Shown here piece after piece: positions 34,849 to 45,672 of a stretch of DNA of 64,000 bases. Source of the DNA: Pseudomonas paeninsulae (lineage in GTDB: Bacteria; Pseudomonadota; Gammaproteobacteria; Pseudomonadales; Pseudomonadaceae); assembly GCF_035621475.1 (NCBI RefSeq), contig NZ_CP141799.1, positions 5,282,698-5,346,697 on the forward strand, in the 5' to 3' direction. The first letter of the stretch is position 1, and each line of letters starts with the position of its first letter. Under the pieces are notes generated by a model. That model ran no database searches and was not told where the DNA came from. It was given only the letters and a program-made list of their open reading frames with translations. Made by a program: the position numbers and the translations under genes.

Positions 34849-37800
34849 TCATGCTTCCTCGCTGTCGATCAGCAGGTTTTCCAGGGCTTCGCGGTAGTCG
34901 CCGGGGTTCTCCCAGAGGCCGCGCTGCTGGGCTTCGAGCAGGCGTTCGAGGATGTCCTGCAAGGCGCCGGGGTTGTGCTGCTGGATAAACTCGCGGGTGT
35001 CCTGGTCGAGCAGATAGGCATCGGTGAGCAGGGCGTACTGGTGGTCGTCGACCAGTTCGCTGGTGGCGTCGAAGGCGAACAGGTAGTCGACGGTCGCCGC
35101 CAGTTCGAACGCACCCTTGTAGCCGTGGCGCTTCATGCCCGCGATCCACTTGGGGTTGGCCGCACGGGCGCGCACCACACGGCCCAGTTCTTCCTTGAGG
35201 GTACGAATGCGCGGCGTGTCGGGCTGGCTGTTGTCGCCGTGATAGCTGGCCACCTTGGCCCCGCGCAGGGTTTCCACCGCTGCGAGCATGCCGCCCTGAA
35301 ACTGGTAGTAATCGTTGGAATCGAGGATGTCGTGCTCGCGGTTGTCCTGGTTGTGCAGCACCGCCTGCAACTGCTGCAGGCGTTCGGCGAACTGCGCCCG
35401 TGCCGGGGTGCCCTCACTGTGCTTGCCGTAGGCGTAGCCGCCCCAGTTCAGGTAGACCTCGGCCAGATCCGCGCGGGTCTGCCACAGGCGCTCTTCGATG
35501 GCGTTCTGCACGCCCGCGCCATAGGCCCCCGGCTTGGAGCCGAACACCCGCCAGCCGGCCTGTTTACGCGCCTCATGTTCGTCCAGGCCGCTGTCTTGCA
35601 GGGCCAGGGATTCACGCCAGACCCGCGCCGACAGCGGGTTCAGCTCTTCCGGCTCGTCCAGCTCGACCAGCGCCTGCACCGCCTCATCGAACAGGCGAAT
35701 CAGGTTGCTGAAAGCGTCGCGGAAGAAACCGGACACGCGCAGGGTCACGTCCACCCGCGGGCGGCCGAGCTGCGCCAGCGGCAAGACCTCGAAGCGTTCG
35801 ACGCGCTGGCTGCCGGCCTGCCACACCGGGCGCACGCCGAGCAGCGCCAGGGCCTGGGCCATGTCGTCACCGCCGGTGCGCATGGTCGCGGTGCCCCATA
35901 CCGACAGGCCGAGCTGACGCAGGTGGTCGCCGTGGTCCTGCAGGTGGCGTTCGAGCAGACGATCCGCCGCTTGCACGCCGATGCGCCAGGCGGTCGGGGT
36001 CGGCAGGTTGCGTACATCCACCGAGTAGAAATTGCGCCCGGTGGGCAGCACATCGAGGCGACCGCGACTCGGCGCGCCGCTGGGTCCGGCCGGGACGAAG
36101 CGCCCGGCCAGGGCGGCGAGCAGGCCGTGGATTTCCGCCGGGCCGCAGGCATCCAGCAGCGGCGCGACCTGTTCGCGCAAACGCTGTAGCACCAGGGCGC
36201 TGGCCGGGCCAACGGCTTCGAAGTCCGCTGTCTCGATCAACTGCAAAGCGAGGATTTCCAAGCGCTCGCGGCTATCGCCGACACTGCGCCACAGGCTGTT
36301 ATCGCAGGCCTGTAATACCTCGGGACGCGGCCCCTGCCAGTCCTCGGCCATGGCGCAATCCAGCGGGTCGAAGCCCAACTCCAGGTCATGGGCCAGGGCG
36401 CGCAGCAGGCTGGCATTGGCGCCCTGGCCATCGCCTCGGGGAATGCGCAGCAACGCTAGCAGAGTGTCGCGGCGCAACTGCCCAGCCGGCGATTCGCCGA
36501 ACACATGCAGGCCGTCGCGGATCTGCGATTCCTTGAGGTCGCACAGGTAAGCATCGAGCTGCGGCAACCAGCTGTTGGGGTCTTCGTTGAGTTGCAGGCC
36601 GAGTTCACGGTCGAGGCTGGCCTCGCGCACCTTGAGCAGAATCTCGCCGCGCAGCTCGACGGCGCGGCGCAGGTCGAGCTGGCTGGCCTCGTAATACTCA
36701 TCGGCCAGACGCTCGATATCGCGCAGCGGGCCGTAGCTTTCCGCGCGGGTCAGCGGCGGCATCAGGTGGTCGATGATCACCGCCTGGGTCCGCCGTTTGG
36801 CCTGCGCACCCTCGCCCGGATCGTTGACGATAAACGGGTAAATATTCGGCAGCGGGCCAAGAATTGCGCTCGGCCAGCACTGCTCGGACAGGCCGACGCT
36901 CTTGCCCGGCAGCCATTCCAGGTTGCCGTGCTTGCCGACGTGGATCACCGCGTTGGCGGCAAACACCGTGCGCAGCCAGCAGTAGAACGCCAGGTAGCCG
37001 TGCGGCGGCACCAGATCAGGGTCGTGATAGACCGCGCTGGTATCCACCTGATAGCCACGCGCTGGCTGGATGCCAACGAAGGTCAGGCCGAAACGCAAGC
37101 CGGCGATCATCAGCCGCCCGCCACGTTCTCCTCGGTACATGGGGTCCTGCTCGGGGTCGCCCCAGCGTTCGAGTACTGCTTGCTGGTTGGCGGCGGGCAA
37201 CTGGGCGAAGAACGCCTGATAGTCCTCCAGCGCCAGGCTCTGCGCGCAGGGCCGTGCATCCAGGTTGTCGAGATCGTTGGTCACCCCGCCGAGCAGCTGG
37301 TGGATCAGCGCCGTGCCGCTGTCCGGCAGAGCTGCGACCGGATAACCCTGCTGCTCCAGCGCACGCAGGATATTCAGCGCCGCCGCCGGGGTATCCAGGC
37401 CGACGCCATTGCCGATGCGGCCGTCGCGGGTCGGGTAGTTGGCCAGGATCAGGGCGATACGCTTCTGCGCGTTGGGCTTTCTCGCCAATTCGACCCAGTT
37501 GCGCGCCAGCTCACTGACGAAGTCCATCCCTGGCAGATGCGCGCGGTAGCACACCACATCGCTCTGGCTGCGTTCGCTGCGCCAGGCCAGGCCCTTGAAG
37601 CTGATCGGCCGGGTGATCAGACGACCGTCGAGTTCCGGCAGGACGATATGCATGGCCAGGTCCCGCGAACCCAGGCCCTGGGCATTGGCTTGCCAGAGCT
37701 CGAGATTGTCCAGCGCACAGATCGCCTGCAAAACCGGCACATCGCGACGGAACGGGCGCAGCTCCGGCGCTTCCGGGTTGCTCATGGCGAAGCCGGTGGT

Positions 37801-38592
37801 GTTGATGATGACGCTGGCGTCGACCTCATCCAGCCAGTCCTCGACCTGGGCCAGGCAGGCCGCTTCCTTGAGGCTGGCGACGGCAACCGGTAACGGATTC
37901 AGGCCCTGGGCCTGCAGGCGCTGGCAGAACACCTCGATAAACCCGGTATTCGCCGCCTGTACCTGGGTGCGGTAGAACAGCAACGCCGCCACCGGTGCGC
38001 CCGCCTGCCACTGCGCGTGCCAATCGGCCAGGGTCGCGTTGGCGTGCTGCGGGTGATACAGGCTGACACGCGGCAAGGCGCACGGTGCCTGCCAAGGGTA
38101 ATCGCGCTGCAACCAGCGGCTGGCGATGCAGTTGAACAGCTGCCGCGCGTTCTGCGCGCCGCCCTGACGCAGGTACTGCCAGAGCCGTTCGCTGTCGGCC
38201 GCCGGCACGTTGCCCAGGCCGCTCAGCTCGGGATCGGGGCTGTCGTCGCCGGGCACCATGATCACCTGGGCGCCGCGCTCGGCCAGTTCGACCAGACGCT
38301 CGATACCGTAGCGCCAGTAACTGACGCCGCCATGCACGGAAATCAGGATCACCTTGGCGTGCTGCAACACCTGCTCGACGTAGAGATCTACCGAGGCGTG
38401 ATTGCCCAGCTGCGCCGGACTGGCCAGGCGCAGGCTCGGGTAATCCGCCGGCAGCTGCCGCGCCACCTCGGCCAGCAACGACAGGTGCGAATCGCCGGTG
38501 CAGAGAATCACCAACTCGGCCGGGGTCTGGCCAAGGTCGGCAATGCTGTCGGCCGGCAGCTGGCTGCCGGGCTGGGTGCGCAATAAATGCAT
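34849..38592 (-). CDS. cobN: Cobaltochelatase large subunit CobN
   Basis: 1247-residue ATP-dependent chelatase subunit that inserts cobalt into hydrogenobyrinic acid a,c-diamide. It shows CobN/ChlH family blocks: VILISVHGGVSYWRYGIERL, LILANYPTRDGRIGNGVGLDTPAAALNILRAL, FAANAVIHVGKHGNLEWLPGKSVGLS, and EHDILDSNDYYQFQGGMLAAVETLRG near the C-terminus. Length is normal. The start MHLLRTQPGSQ at 38592 follows an AAGAAGAG stretch. It lies between cobW and chlD, so the chelatase parts are encoded together, although three tandem repeats separate it from chlD. Confidence 0.96.
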   Translation of the reverse strand: MHLLRTQPGSQLPADSIADLGQTPAELVILCTGDSHLSLLAEVARQLPADYPSLRLASPAQLGNHASVDLYVEQVLQHAKVILISVHGGVSYWRYGIERLVELAERGAQVIMVPGDDSPDPELSGLGNVPAADSERLWQYLRQGGAQNARQLFNCIASRWLQRDYPWQAPCALPRVSLYHPQHANATLADWHAQWQAGAPVAALLFYRTQVQAANTGFIEVFCQRLQAQGLNPLPVAVASLKEAACLAQVEDWLDEVDASVIINTTGFAMSNPEAPELRPFRRDVPVLQAICALDNLELWQANAQGLGSRDLAMHIVLPELDGRLITRPISFKGLAWRSERSQSDVVCYRAHLPGMDFVSELARNWVELARKPNAQKRIALILANYPTRDGRIGNGVGLDTPAAALNILRALEQQGYPVAALPDSGTALIHQLLGGVTNDLDNLDARPCAQSLALEDYQAFFAQLPAANQQAVLERWGDPEQDPMYRGERGGRLMIAGLRFGLTFVGIQPARGYQVDTSAVYHDPDLVPPHGYLAFYCWLRTVFAANAVIHVGKHGNLEWLPGKSVGLSEQCWPSAILGPLPNIYPFIVNDPGEGAQAKRRTQAVIIDHLMPPLTRAESYGPLRDIERLADEYYEASQLDLRRAVELRGEILLKVREASLDRELGLQLNEDPNSWLPQLDAYLCDLKESQIRDGLHVFGESPAGQLRRDTLLALLRIPRGDGQGANASLLRALAHDLELGFDPLDCAMAEDWQGPRPEVLQACDNSLWRSVGDSRERLEILALQLIETADFEAVGPASALVLQRLREQVAPLLDACGPAEIHGLLAALAGRFVPAGPSGAPSRGRLDVLPTGRNFYSVDVRNLPTPTAWRIGVQAADRLLERHLQDHGDHLRQLGLSVWGTATMRTGGDDMAQALALLGVRPVWQAGSQRVERFEVLPLAQLGRPRVDVTLRVSGFFRDAFSNLIRLFDEAVQALVELDEPEELNPLSARVWRESLALQDSGLDEHEARKQAGWRVFGSKPGAYGAGVQNAIEERLWQTRADLAEVYLNWGGYAYGKHSEGTPARAQFAERLQQLQAVLHNQDNREHDILDSNDYYQFQGGMLAAVETLRGAKVASYHGDNSQPDTPRIRTLKEELGRVVRARAANPKWIAGMKRHGYKGAFELAATVDYLFAFDATSELVDDHQYALLTDAYLLDQDTREFIQQHNPGALQDILERLLEAQQRGLWENPGDYREALENLLIDSEEA

Positions 38593-38645
38593 GATCGCTC
38601 TTCTTGTAGGAGGTGCTGGGCGGCACTCCGCGTTAGCCGCGGCCC

Positions 38646-38669
38646 GTGCGGCTAAAGCCCCTCCCACAC
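38646..38669. repeat. REP-like palindrome arm upstream of cobN
   Basis: GTGCGGCTAAAGCCCCTCCCACAC repeats the arm found after cobI (22573-22621), in reverse orientation, within the short cobW-cobN junction. Confidence 0.6.
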
Positions 38670-38674
38670 TCTGC

Positions 38675-39727
38675 TCAGGCCAGCGCCGCTTGCAGCTCGG
38701 CTGCGATGACGGCGTGGTCAAGCTGCTGGCCGATCACGATCAAGCGGGTGATTCGCGCCTCGTCGGCCTGCCAGGCGCGGTCGAAATGCTTGTCGAACCG
38801 CTGGCCGACGCCTTGCAGCAGCAGGCGCATGGGTTTGCCGGGAATCGCCGCGAAGCCCTTGATGCGCAGGATGCCGTGAGTGCCGACCGCAGCTTTCAGT
38901 GTCTGCAGCAGATGCGCTTCCTCGGCCTCCGGTAGTTCCACGTGGAACGAATCGAATTCGTCGTGATCGTGCTCTTCATGCCCTTCCAGATCGTGGTGAG
39001 TCTTGCGTGCGTCGATATGCAGCTCGGTCTCGCAGTTCAGGCCCAGCAGCACTTCCAGCGGCAGCTCGCCACCATGGGCTTCGATGACCTTGACCGCCGG
39101 CGGCAGCTCCTCGGCCACTTCGGCACGCACCGCAGCCAGGGCCGCGGCGTCGAGCAGGTCGGCCTTGTTGAGAATAACCAGGTCGGCGCTGGCCAGTTGG
39201 TCGGCGAACAGTTCGTGCAACGGCGACTCATGGTCGAGGTTGGGGTCGAGCTGGCGCTGCTGGTCGACCTGTTCCGGGAAGGCGGCGAAGGTGCCAGCGG
39301 CCACCGCCGGGCTGTCGACCACGGTAATCACCGCGTCGACGGTGCAGGCGTTGCGGATTTCCGGCCAGTTGAAGGCTTGCACCAACGGCTTGGGCAGGGC
39401 CAGACCAGAGGTTTCGATGAGGATGTGATCGAGGTCACCACGCCGCGCCACCAGCTCGCGCATCACCGGGAAGAACTCCTCCTGCACGGTGCAGCACAGG
39501 CAGCCATTGGCCAGCTCGTAGACCCGGCCGTTGGCTTCTTCTTCGCTGCAACCGATCGAGCACTGCTTGAGGATTTCGCCGTCGATGCCCAGCTCGCCGA
39601 ACTCGTTGACGATCACCGCGATACGCCGCCCCTCTGCATGGCTGAGCATATGCCGGAGCAGGGTGGTCTTACCGGCGCCGAGAAAGCCGGTGACGATGGT
39701 GACGGGAAGTTTGGCGAGCGTTTTCAT
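38675..39727 (-). CDS. cobW: CobW-family GTPase metallochaperone
   Basis: 350-residue G3E-family GTPase that delivers cobalt to CobN. Walker A is [11 protein letters not shown] (residues 14-24), the metal-binding CxCC motif is in NGCLCCTV, and the guanine-specificity motif is NKAD. A His-rich loop ([20 protein letters not shown]) precedes the C-terminal CobW_C domain. It is the first gene of the cobW-cobN-chlD-cobF operon, 118 bp downstream of its own B12 riboswitch. Confidence 0.95.
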   Translation of the reverse strand: MKTLAKLPVTIVTGFLGAGKTTLLRHMLSHAEGRRIAVIVNEFGELGIDGEILKQCSIGCSEEEANGRVYELANGCLCCTVQEEFFPVMRELVARRGDLDHILIETSGLALPKPLVQAFNWPEIRNACTVDAVITVVDSPAVAAGTFAAFPEQVDQQRQLDPNLDHESPLHELFADQLASADLVILNKADLLDAAALAAVRAEVAEELPPAVKVIEAHGGELPLEVLLGLNCETELHIDARKTHHDLEGHEEHDHDEFDSFHVELPEAEEAHLLQTLKAAVGTHGILRIKGFAAIPGKPMRLLLQGVGQRFDKHFDRAWQADEARITRLIVIGQQLDHAVIAAELQAALA

Positions 39728-39844
39728 GGGCGACCCTGCGTGGCTTCGAAAGAAAGACCAGCGGGCAGGGGGAACAGGCGTGGCGATACAACGCGCCAGC
39801 CATGCACCACCGGAGCACCCCGCCCGGTTGTCAAAAGCGTTGCG

Positions 39845-40060
39845 AGGCAGGTCTCCTGGCTCACGACCGGGCTGGCGAATACTCGCCGGCCATTCCCTTC
39901 GCCTTCCCGCGCGGACGCAGTGGCTGTCGGGCTGTCGCGCTCAGGCGACAGACCAACACAAGGGTACGAGTCGTTTACAGTTGCGGGGGCAGCCAGGGCA
40001 TAAACCCTGTTCCCTCTTAGCTTCGGTGGCAAAACCGAAGAACCTCGACGGGGGTGAAGG
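39845..40060 (-). promoter_or_regulatory. Cobalamin riboswitch upstream of cobW
   Basis: On the minus strand the elements run CTAAGAGGGAACAGGG, CTGCCCCCGCAACTGTAA, GCCACTGCG...GGGAAGGC and the B12 box AGCCAGGAGACCTGCCT (39845-39861). About 216 nt, the normal length, without a repeat insertion. It should repress cobW-cobN-chlD-cobF when B12 is sufficient. The 75 nt between it and the divergent riboswitch must hold both promoters; I see no clear -35/-10 pair. Confidence 0.93.
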
Positions 40061-40134
40061 CTACGCAGTGCCCGCAGGCAGGTCAATCGCCGCAGTTGAC
40101 GGGCAGGGCCGCTTCGTGATGTTCTAAAAAGCTG

Positions 40135-40470
40135 TTTCAGGTGTCTCGCGCATTACTGCGCGAGGTGAAACGGGAAGCCAGTGCGCCCTTACGGGCAATT
40201 CTGGCGCTGCCCCCGCAACGGTAAGCGCATGTCAGAATCTGTACAAAGTCTCGCGAGCTAGAGCCATGCAAGGCAAAAATAGGCGAGGAAGCGGAGTTTA
40301 CGAATTGTAAATGAGCATTCCGAGCCTGTTTTTAACGCAGCAGGGCCGACGCGCAGCAGACTTTGAATAGGTTCTCAGGGTCGTTATAGCCACTGAGCCG
40401 CACGGCTTGGGAAGGCTGACCCTCCACTGTCCAGTCGACAGTCTGCGTAAGCCCGGAGACCGGCCTGAAA
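40135..40470 (+). promoter_or_regulatory. Cobalamin riboswitch upstream of cbtBA (with a 122-bp insertion)
   Basis: P1 is TTTCAGG (40135-40141) with CCTGAAA (40464-40470). Core parts are GAAACGGGAAGCCAGTGCG, CTGCCCCCGCAACGGTAA, GCCACTGAGCCGCACGG...GGGAAGGC and the B12 box AGCCCGGAGACCGGCC (40450-40465). The span of 336 nt contains a 122-bp repeat (40244-40365) between CGGTAA and GCCACTG; the rest is 214 nt, like the cobW copy. Confidence 0.92.
40244..40365 (+). repeat. 122-bp palindromic repeat, copy 3 (inside the cbtB riboswitch)
   Basis: Arms CAAAGTCT (40244-40251) and AGACTTTG (40358-40365). The interior matches copy 2 closely (CGCGAGCTAGAGCC, GGCGAGGAAGCGGAG, ATGAGCATTCCGAGCCTG, GACGCGCAGC). 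Flanks AGAATC and GGTTCT can extend the helix. It sits in the variable peripheral stem of the riboswitch. Confidence 0.92.
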
Positions 40471-40585
40471 CCTTGTTTGGCAACCCGCGGTGGGCGGGTA
40501 CGCGCCGGAATCCCGAGCCTGTTCAGGCCTGGGTCCTTGCTGCGTTCCTCCTGCATCGCTTTCCCCAACAGCAGAAGGTCAGACC

Positions 40586-40771
40586 ATGTCCAGCAGCGCA
40601 CTCGCTTCTTCAGTAGCCGTCACCCTCCCTCTTTCGCAACGCCTTGTGCTGGCCGTCGGTAGCTGCCTGCTCGGCGCCGCGCTGATCTTCGTTGCCGGCT
40701 TCTCGCCTATCGAGGCGCTGCACAACGCTGCCCACGATACCCGCCACAGCGCCGCCTTCCCCTGCCACTGA
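40586..40771 (+). CDS. cbtB: Cobalt transporter subunit CbtB
   Basis: 61-residue one-helix membrane protein. A single transmembrane segment (LVLAVGSCLLGAALIFVAGF) is followed by a short His-rich tail (HNAAHDTRHSAAFPCH) that can bind cobalt. CbtB works with CbtA in B12-regulated cobalt uptake. It follows the third riboswitch by 115 bp and precedes cbtA by 10 bp. Confidence 0.92.
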   Translation: MSSSALASSVAVTLPLSQRLVLAVGSCLLGAALIFVAGFSPIEALHNAAHDTRHSAAFPCH

Positions 40772-40781
40772 GACCGCTGCC

Positions 40782-41507
40782 ATGTTCAAGCGTATCGCCC
40801 AGACGGCAGGCTTCGCTGGCCTGCTTGCCGCCATTTTTCTGACCCTGTTGCAGAGTTTTTGGGTGACCCCACTGATTCTCCAGGCGGAAAGCTATGAAAA
40901 CAACGCTCCGGCGCAAGACGTGCTGAACGAGCATAGTCATGCCGCTGCAACCCCCGCCCATAGCCACGAGGCTGCCGCCGGCCATAGCCACAACGCCGAA
41001 GCCTGGTCTCCCGAACACGGCTGGCAACGCACCCTGGCCACCGGTTTGAGCAACCTGGTGGTGGCCATCGGTTTCGCCCTGGTGCTCGCCGGTCTGTTCA
41101 CCCTGCGCGCGCCGGGCCAAACCTGGCAGGGCCTGCTGTGGGGCCTCGGCGGCTTTGCCACCTTCTCCCTCGCGCCGGCCGCCGGCCTGCCACCGGAACT
41201 GCCGGGCAGCGCCGCCGCCGAGTTGCTGCTGCGCCAGTACTGGTGGATCGGCACGGCTGTGGCCACCGCTGTCGGCCTGGGCCTGTTGGCATTTAGCCGG
41301 CACTGGGCGCTGCGCATCGCCGGCTTGCTGGTACTGGCTATTCCCCATCTGATCGGCGCGCCGCAACCTGAGGTGCATGCGAGCCTGGCCCCAGCAGCCC
41401 TGGAGCAAGAATTCATACTCGCTTCGCTGCTGAGCAACGCGCTGTTCTGGGCGGCCCTGGGCCTAGCCGCCGCCTGGTTCTACACGCGCCCCCAGCAGAG
41501 CGCCTGA
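40782..41507 (+). CDS. cbtA: Cobalt transporter subunit CbtA
   Basis: 241 residues with about five transmembrane segments; the first is AGFAGLLAAIFLTLLQSFWV. A His-rich extracytoplasmic loop (HSHAAATPAHSHEAAAGHSHN) lies between the first and second segments and probably captures cobalt ions. Known CbtA proteins have this layout and are nearly always behind a B12 riboswitch with cbtB. The ATG at 40782 was chosen over an upstream in-frame start inside cbtB. Confidence 0.92.
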   Translation: MFKRIAQTAGFAGLLAAIFLTLLQSFWVTPLILQAESYENNAPAQDVLNEHSHAAATPAHSHEAAAGHSHNAEAWSPEHGWQRTLATGLSNLVVAIGFALVLAGLFTLRAPGQTWQGLLWGLGGFATFSLAPAAGLPPELPGSAAAELLLRQYWWIGTAVATAVGLGLLAFSRHWALRIAGLLVLAIPHLIGAPQPEVHASLAPAALEQEFILASLLSNALFWAALGLAAAWFYTRPQQSA

Positions 41508-41516
41508 GCCGCTGCC

Positions 41517-41975
41517 GTGGCCAGCCCAGCAGGGGGCACGACCGCCAAGCGCCGGTTGATCTACGTCGCCGGCCTGGGTTGTCGGCGCGGTTGCTCGCGC
41601 GAGCAACTCCTGCACCTGCTGGAACAGGCACTGGCGTTGCAGGGCTTACAACCCGGCGACCTGAGTGGCCTGGCCAGCAGCGAGCACAAGCGCGATGAAC
41701 CCGGTCTACGCCAGCTGGCTGAACAGCTGCATCTGCCGCTGGCGTGGTTGTCGGCCAGCCAACTGGACGCTTACCAGAGCCGCCTGAGCCAACCCAGCGC
41801 GCTGAGCCTGCAGGTAACCGGCAGCGCCGGAGTGGCCGAAGCCTGCGCCCTGGCTCAGGCCGAAATCCTGAGTGGTGCGCGCGCCGAGCTGCTGTGCGCC
41901 AAGATCCGTTCGGCCAGTGCCACCTGCGCCCTCGCCTTCGCCTTCGCCTTCGCCCCCATTGTGGAGACTGTATGA
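41517..41975 (+). CDS. cobE: CobE, cobalamin biosynthesis protein (CbiG C-terminal domain family)
   Basis: 152 residues starting at a GTG 10 bp after cbtA. It matches CobE/CbiG-C: YVAGLGCRRGCSREQLLHLLEQAL at the N-terminus and LASSEHKRDEPGLRQLAEQLHLPLAWLSA in the middle. CobE is thought to help with the delta-lactone or extruded fragment in the aerobic pathway. The 3' end carries a short hexamer repeat (GCCTTC units near 41933-41952) that encodes AFAFAFA. It overlaps cobM. Confidence 0.9.
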   Translation: MASPAGGTTAKRRLIYVAGLGCRRGCSREQLLHLLEQALALQGLQPGDLSGLASSEHKRDEPGLRQLAEQLHLPLAWLSASQLDAYQSRLSQPSALSLQVTGSAGVAEACALAQAEILSGARAELLCAKIRSASATCALAFAFAFAPIVETV

Positions 41976-42727
41976 CCGTCTACTTTATCGGCGCCGGCCC
42001 CGGCGACCCGGAGCTGATCACCGTCAAGGGCCAGCGCCTGCTGCGCAGCTGCCCGGTGATCCTGTATGCCGGCTCGCTGGTGCCCACCGCGGTACTCAAT
42101 GGGCATAGCGCCGAGTTGCTGGTCAACACCGCCGAACTGCATCTGGATGAAATCATCCGGCTGATTCGCCAGGCCCACGAGCAAGGTCAGGACGTCGCCC
42201 GCGTGCATTCCGGCGATCCCTCGCTGTACGGCGCCATCGGCGAGCAGATCCGCCACCTGCGTGCGCTGGCTATTCCGTTCCAGATCATCCCCGGGGTGAC
42301 CGCCACTGCCGCCTGTGCGGCCCTACTGGAAAGCGAACTGACCCTGCCCGACGTCTCCCAGACCCTGATCCTCACCCGCTACGCCAGCAAGTCGGATATG
42401 CCCGCCGGCGAGCAACTGCATGATCTGGCCCGCCACGGCGCGACCATGGCCATTCACCTGGGCGTGGTGCATCTGGGGAAAATCGTCGCCGAGTTGCTGC
42501 CGCATTACGGCGCAGACTGCCCGACCGCCGTGGTCCATCGCGCCAGCTGGCCCGATCAGGACTGGGTCAGCGGCACCCTCGCCGATATCGAAGCGCTGGT
42601 CAGCGCCAAGGGCTTTCGCCGCACCGCGCTGATCCTGGTCGGACGAGTGCTCAATGCCCAGGACTTTGCCGACTCGGCGCTGTACCACGCCGAGCATCGT
42701 CACCTGTTCAGGGGGCAAGACGTCTGA
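41972..42727 (+). CDS. cobM: Precorrin-4 C11-methyltransferase CobM
   Basis: 251-residue SAM-dependent methyltransferase that adds the C11 methyl group to precorrin-4. Signatures are [22 protein letters not shown] and ARVHSGDPSLYGAIGEQI. Its ATG overlaps the stop of cobE (ATGA). It ends the cbtB-cbtA-cobE-cobM operon and overlaps by 20 bp the convergent small gene beyond. Confidence 0.96.
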   Translation: MTVYFIGAGPGDPELITVKGQRLLRSCPVILYAGSLVPTAVLNGHSAELLVNTAELHLDEIIRLIRQAHEQGQDVARVHSGDPSLYGAIGEQIRHLRALAIPFQIIPGVTATAACAALLESELTLPDVSQTLILTRYASKSDMPAGEQLHDLARHGATMAIHLGVVHLGKIVAELLPHYGADCPTAVVHRASWPDQDWVSGTLADIEALVSAKGFRRTALILVGRVLNAQDFADSALYHAEHRHLFRGQDV

Positions 42728-43025
42728 GGCAATACAGGCTGGAGTCGACCTTGGCGTAGTTATCCACAATCGCCACTTCGGCTCCCAACTCACGCAAACG
42801 GCTGTTCAGGTCGCTGGCATAGAGTTGCTGCAGAAAGCGCGGGTAATCGGCCTGCTGGGCCGCCGGCAATTGAGCTTGGACAAAGCCGTGCAGAGCCGGC
42901 AGCCGGAACTGCCAGTAACCTGGCCCACAGACAAAATCCTGGTCGCGCAGCAGGGCGATGAACGCCTCATCACCCTGCAGCACTGCCTGGCAGCCATCGA
43001 ATAACAGCGCCAACGCAGGACTCAT
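42708..43025 (-). CDS. Uncharacterised small protein downstream of glmS
   Basis: 105 residues (MSPALALLFDGCQAVLQGDEAFIALLRDQDFVCGPGYWQFRLPALHGFVQAQLPAAQQADYPRFLQQLYASDL). I do not recognise the family. It has no signal peptide or membrane segment, starts 8 bp after the glmS stop, and is probably co-transcribed with glmS. Its first codons cover the point where Tn7 usually inserts. Good coding character and position support a real gene; the function is unknown. Confidence 0.7.
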   Translation of the reverse strand: MSPALALLFDGCQAVLQGDEAFIALLRDQDFVCGPGYWQFRLPALHGFVQAQLPAAQQADYPRFLQQLYASDLNSRLRELGAEVAIVDNYAKVDSSLYCLRRLAP

Positions 43026-43032
43026 GCGCGCA

Positions 43033-44883
<1,851 letters not shown>

Positions 44884-44895
44884 AGTCTTTCTCCT

Positions 44896-45666
44896 TTAAT
44901 GCTCTACGGCTGTGCAGATCAGGTTGACCCCGCGCGCCGCCAGTTGTTCGCGTGCCTCAGCGCTGAGGCGTTCGTCGGTTATCAGGGTATGGATGCTGCC
45001 CCAGGGCAGCTCCAGATTGGGAATCTTGCGGCCGATCTTGTCACTCTCGACCATCACCACCACCTCGCGGGCCACCTCGGCCATCACCCGACTCAGGCCG
45101 AGTAATTCATTGAACGTAGTGGTGCCGCGCGCCAGATCGATGCCATCGGCGCCAATGAACAGCTGGTCGAAGTCGTAGGAGCGCAGCACCTGCTCGGCGA
45201 CCTGGCCCTGGAAGGATTCCGAGTGCGGGTCCCAGGTGCCGCCGGTCATCAGCAGCACCGGCTCGTGCTCCAGCTCGCTGAGGGCGCGGGCCACATTCAG
45301 CGAGTTGGTCATCACCACCAGGCCCGGCTTGTGGCCGAGCTGCGGAATCATTGCCGCCGTGGTGGTACCGCTGTCGATGATGATCCGCGCATGCTCGCGA
45401 ATGCGCGCCACGCCGGCGCGGGCGATGGCCTGCTTGTAGGTGGAAATTGGTTGACTGGCATCGCCGATCAGCTCCTGCGGCAGGGGCACTGCACCGCCAT
45501 ACCGGCGCAGCAGCAAGCCATTCTTTTCCAGGGCGCTGAGGTCTTTGCGAATGGTCACTTCCGAGGTTTCGAAACGCTTGGCCAACTCGTCGACACTCAC
45601 CTCGCCCTGCTCGGCGAGCAAGGCGAGAATGGTATGACGACGTTGCGGTGTGTTGCGTTTCGACAT
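44896..45666 (-). CDS. glmR: DeoR-family regulator upstream of glmS (GlmR)
   Basis: 256 residues. The N-terminal DeoR helix-turn-helix is RRHTILALLAEQGEVSVDELAKRFETSEVTIRKDLSALEKNGLLLRRYGGAV (about 9-60). The sugar-phosphate-sensing domain follows (IIIDSGTTTAAMIPQL, FIGADGIDLARGTTTFNE). In P. aeruginosa the same gene in the same place controls amino-sugar metabolism. It is the gene before glmS, and repeated TTTCGA-type motifs lie just upstream of it. Confidence 0.88.
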   Translation of the reverse strand: MSKRNTPQRRHTILALLAEQGEVSVDELAKRFETSEVTIRKDLSALEKNGLLLRRYGGAVPLPQELIGDASQPISTYKQAIARAGVARIREHARIIIDSGTTTAAMIPQLGHKPGLVVMTNSLNVARALSELEHEPVLLMTGGTWDPHSESFQGQVAEQVLRSYDFDQLFIGADGIDLARGTTTFNELLGLSRVMAEVAREVVVMVESDKIGRKIPNLELPWGSIHTLITDERLSAEAREQLAARGVNLICTAVEH

Positions 45667-45672
45667 GCTAAG

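Noticed and set aside
36505..37893. 462-codon plus-strand frame opposite cobN
   Set aside because: Shadow of cobN with no domain and no operon context.
34849..38721. CobN start at 38721
   Set aside because: The extra 43 residues run over the REP-like palindrome upstream; MHLLRTQPGSQ at 38592 fits the family.
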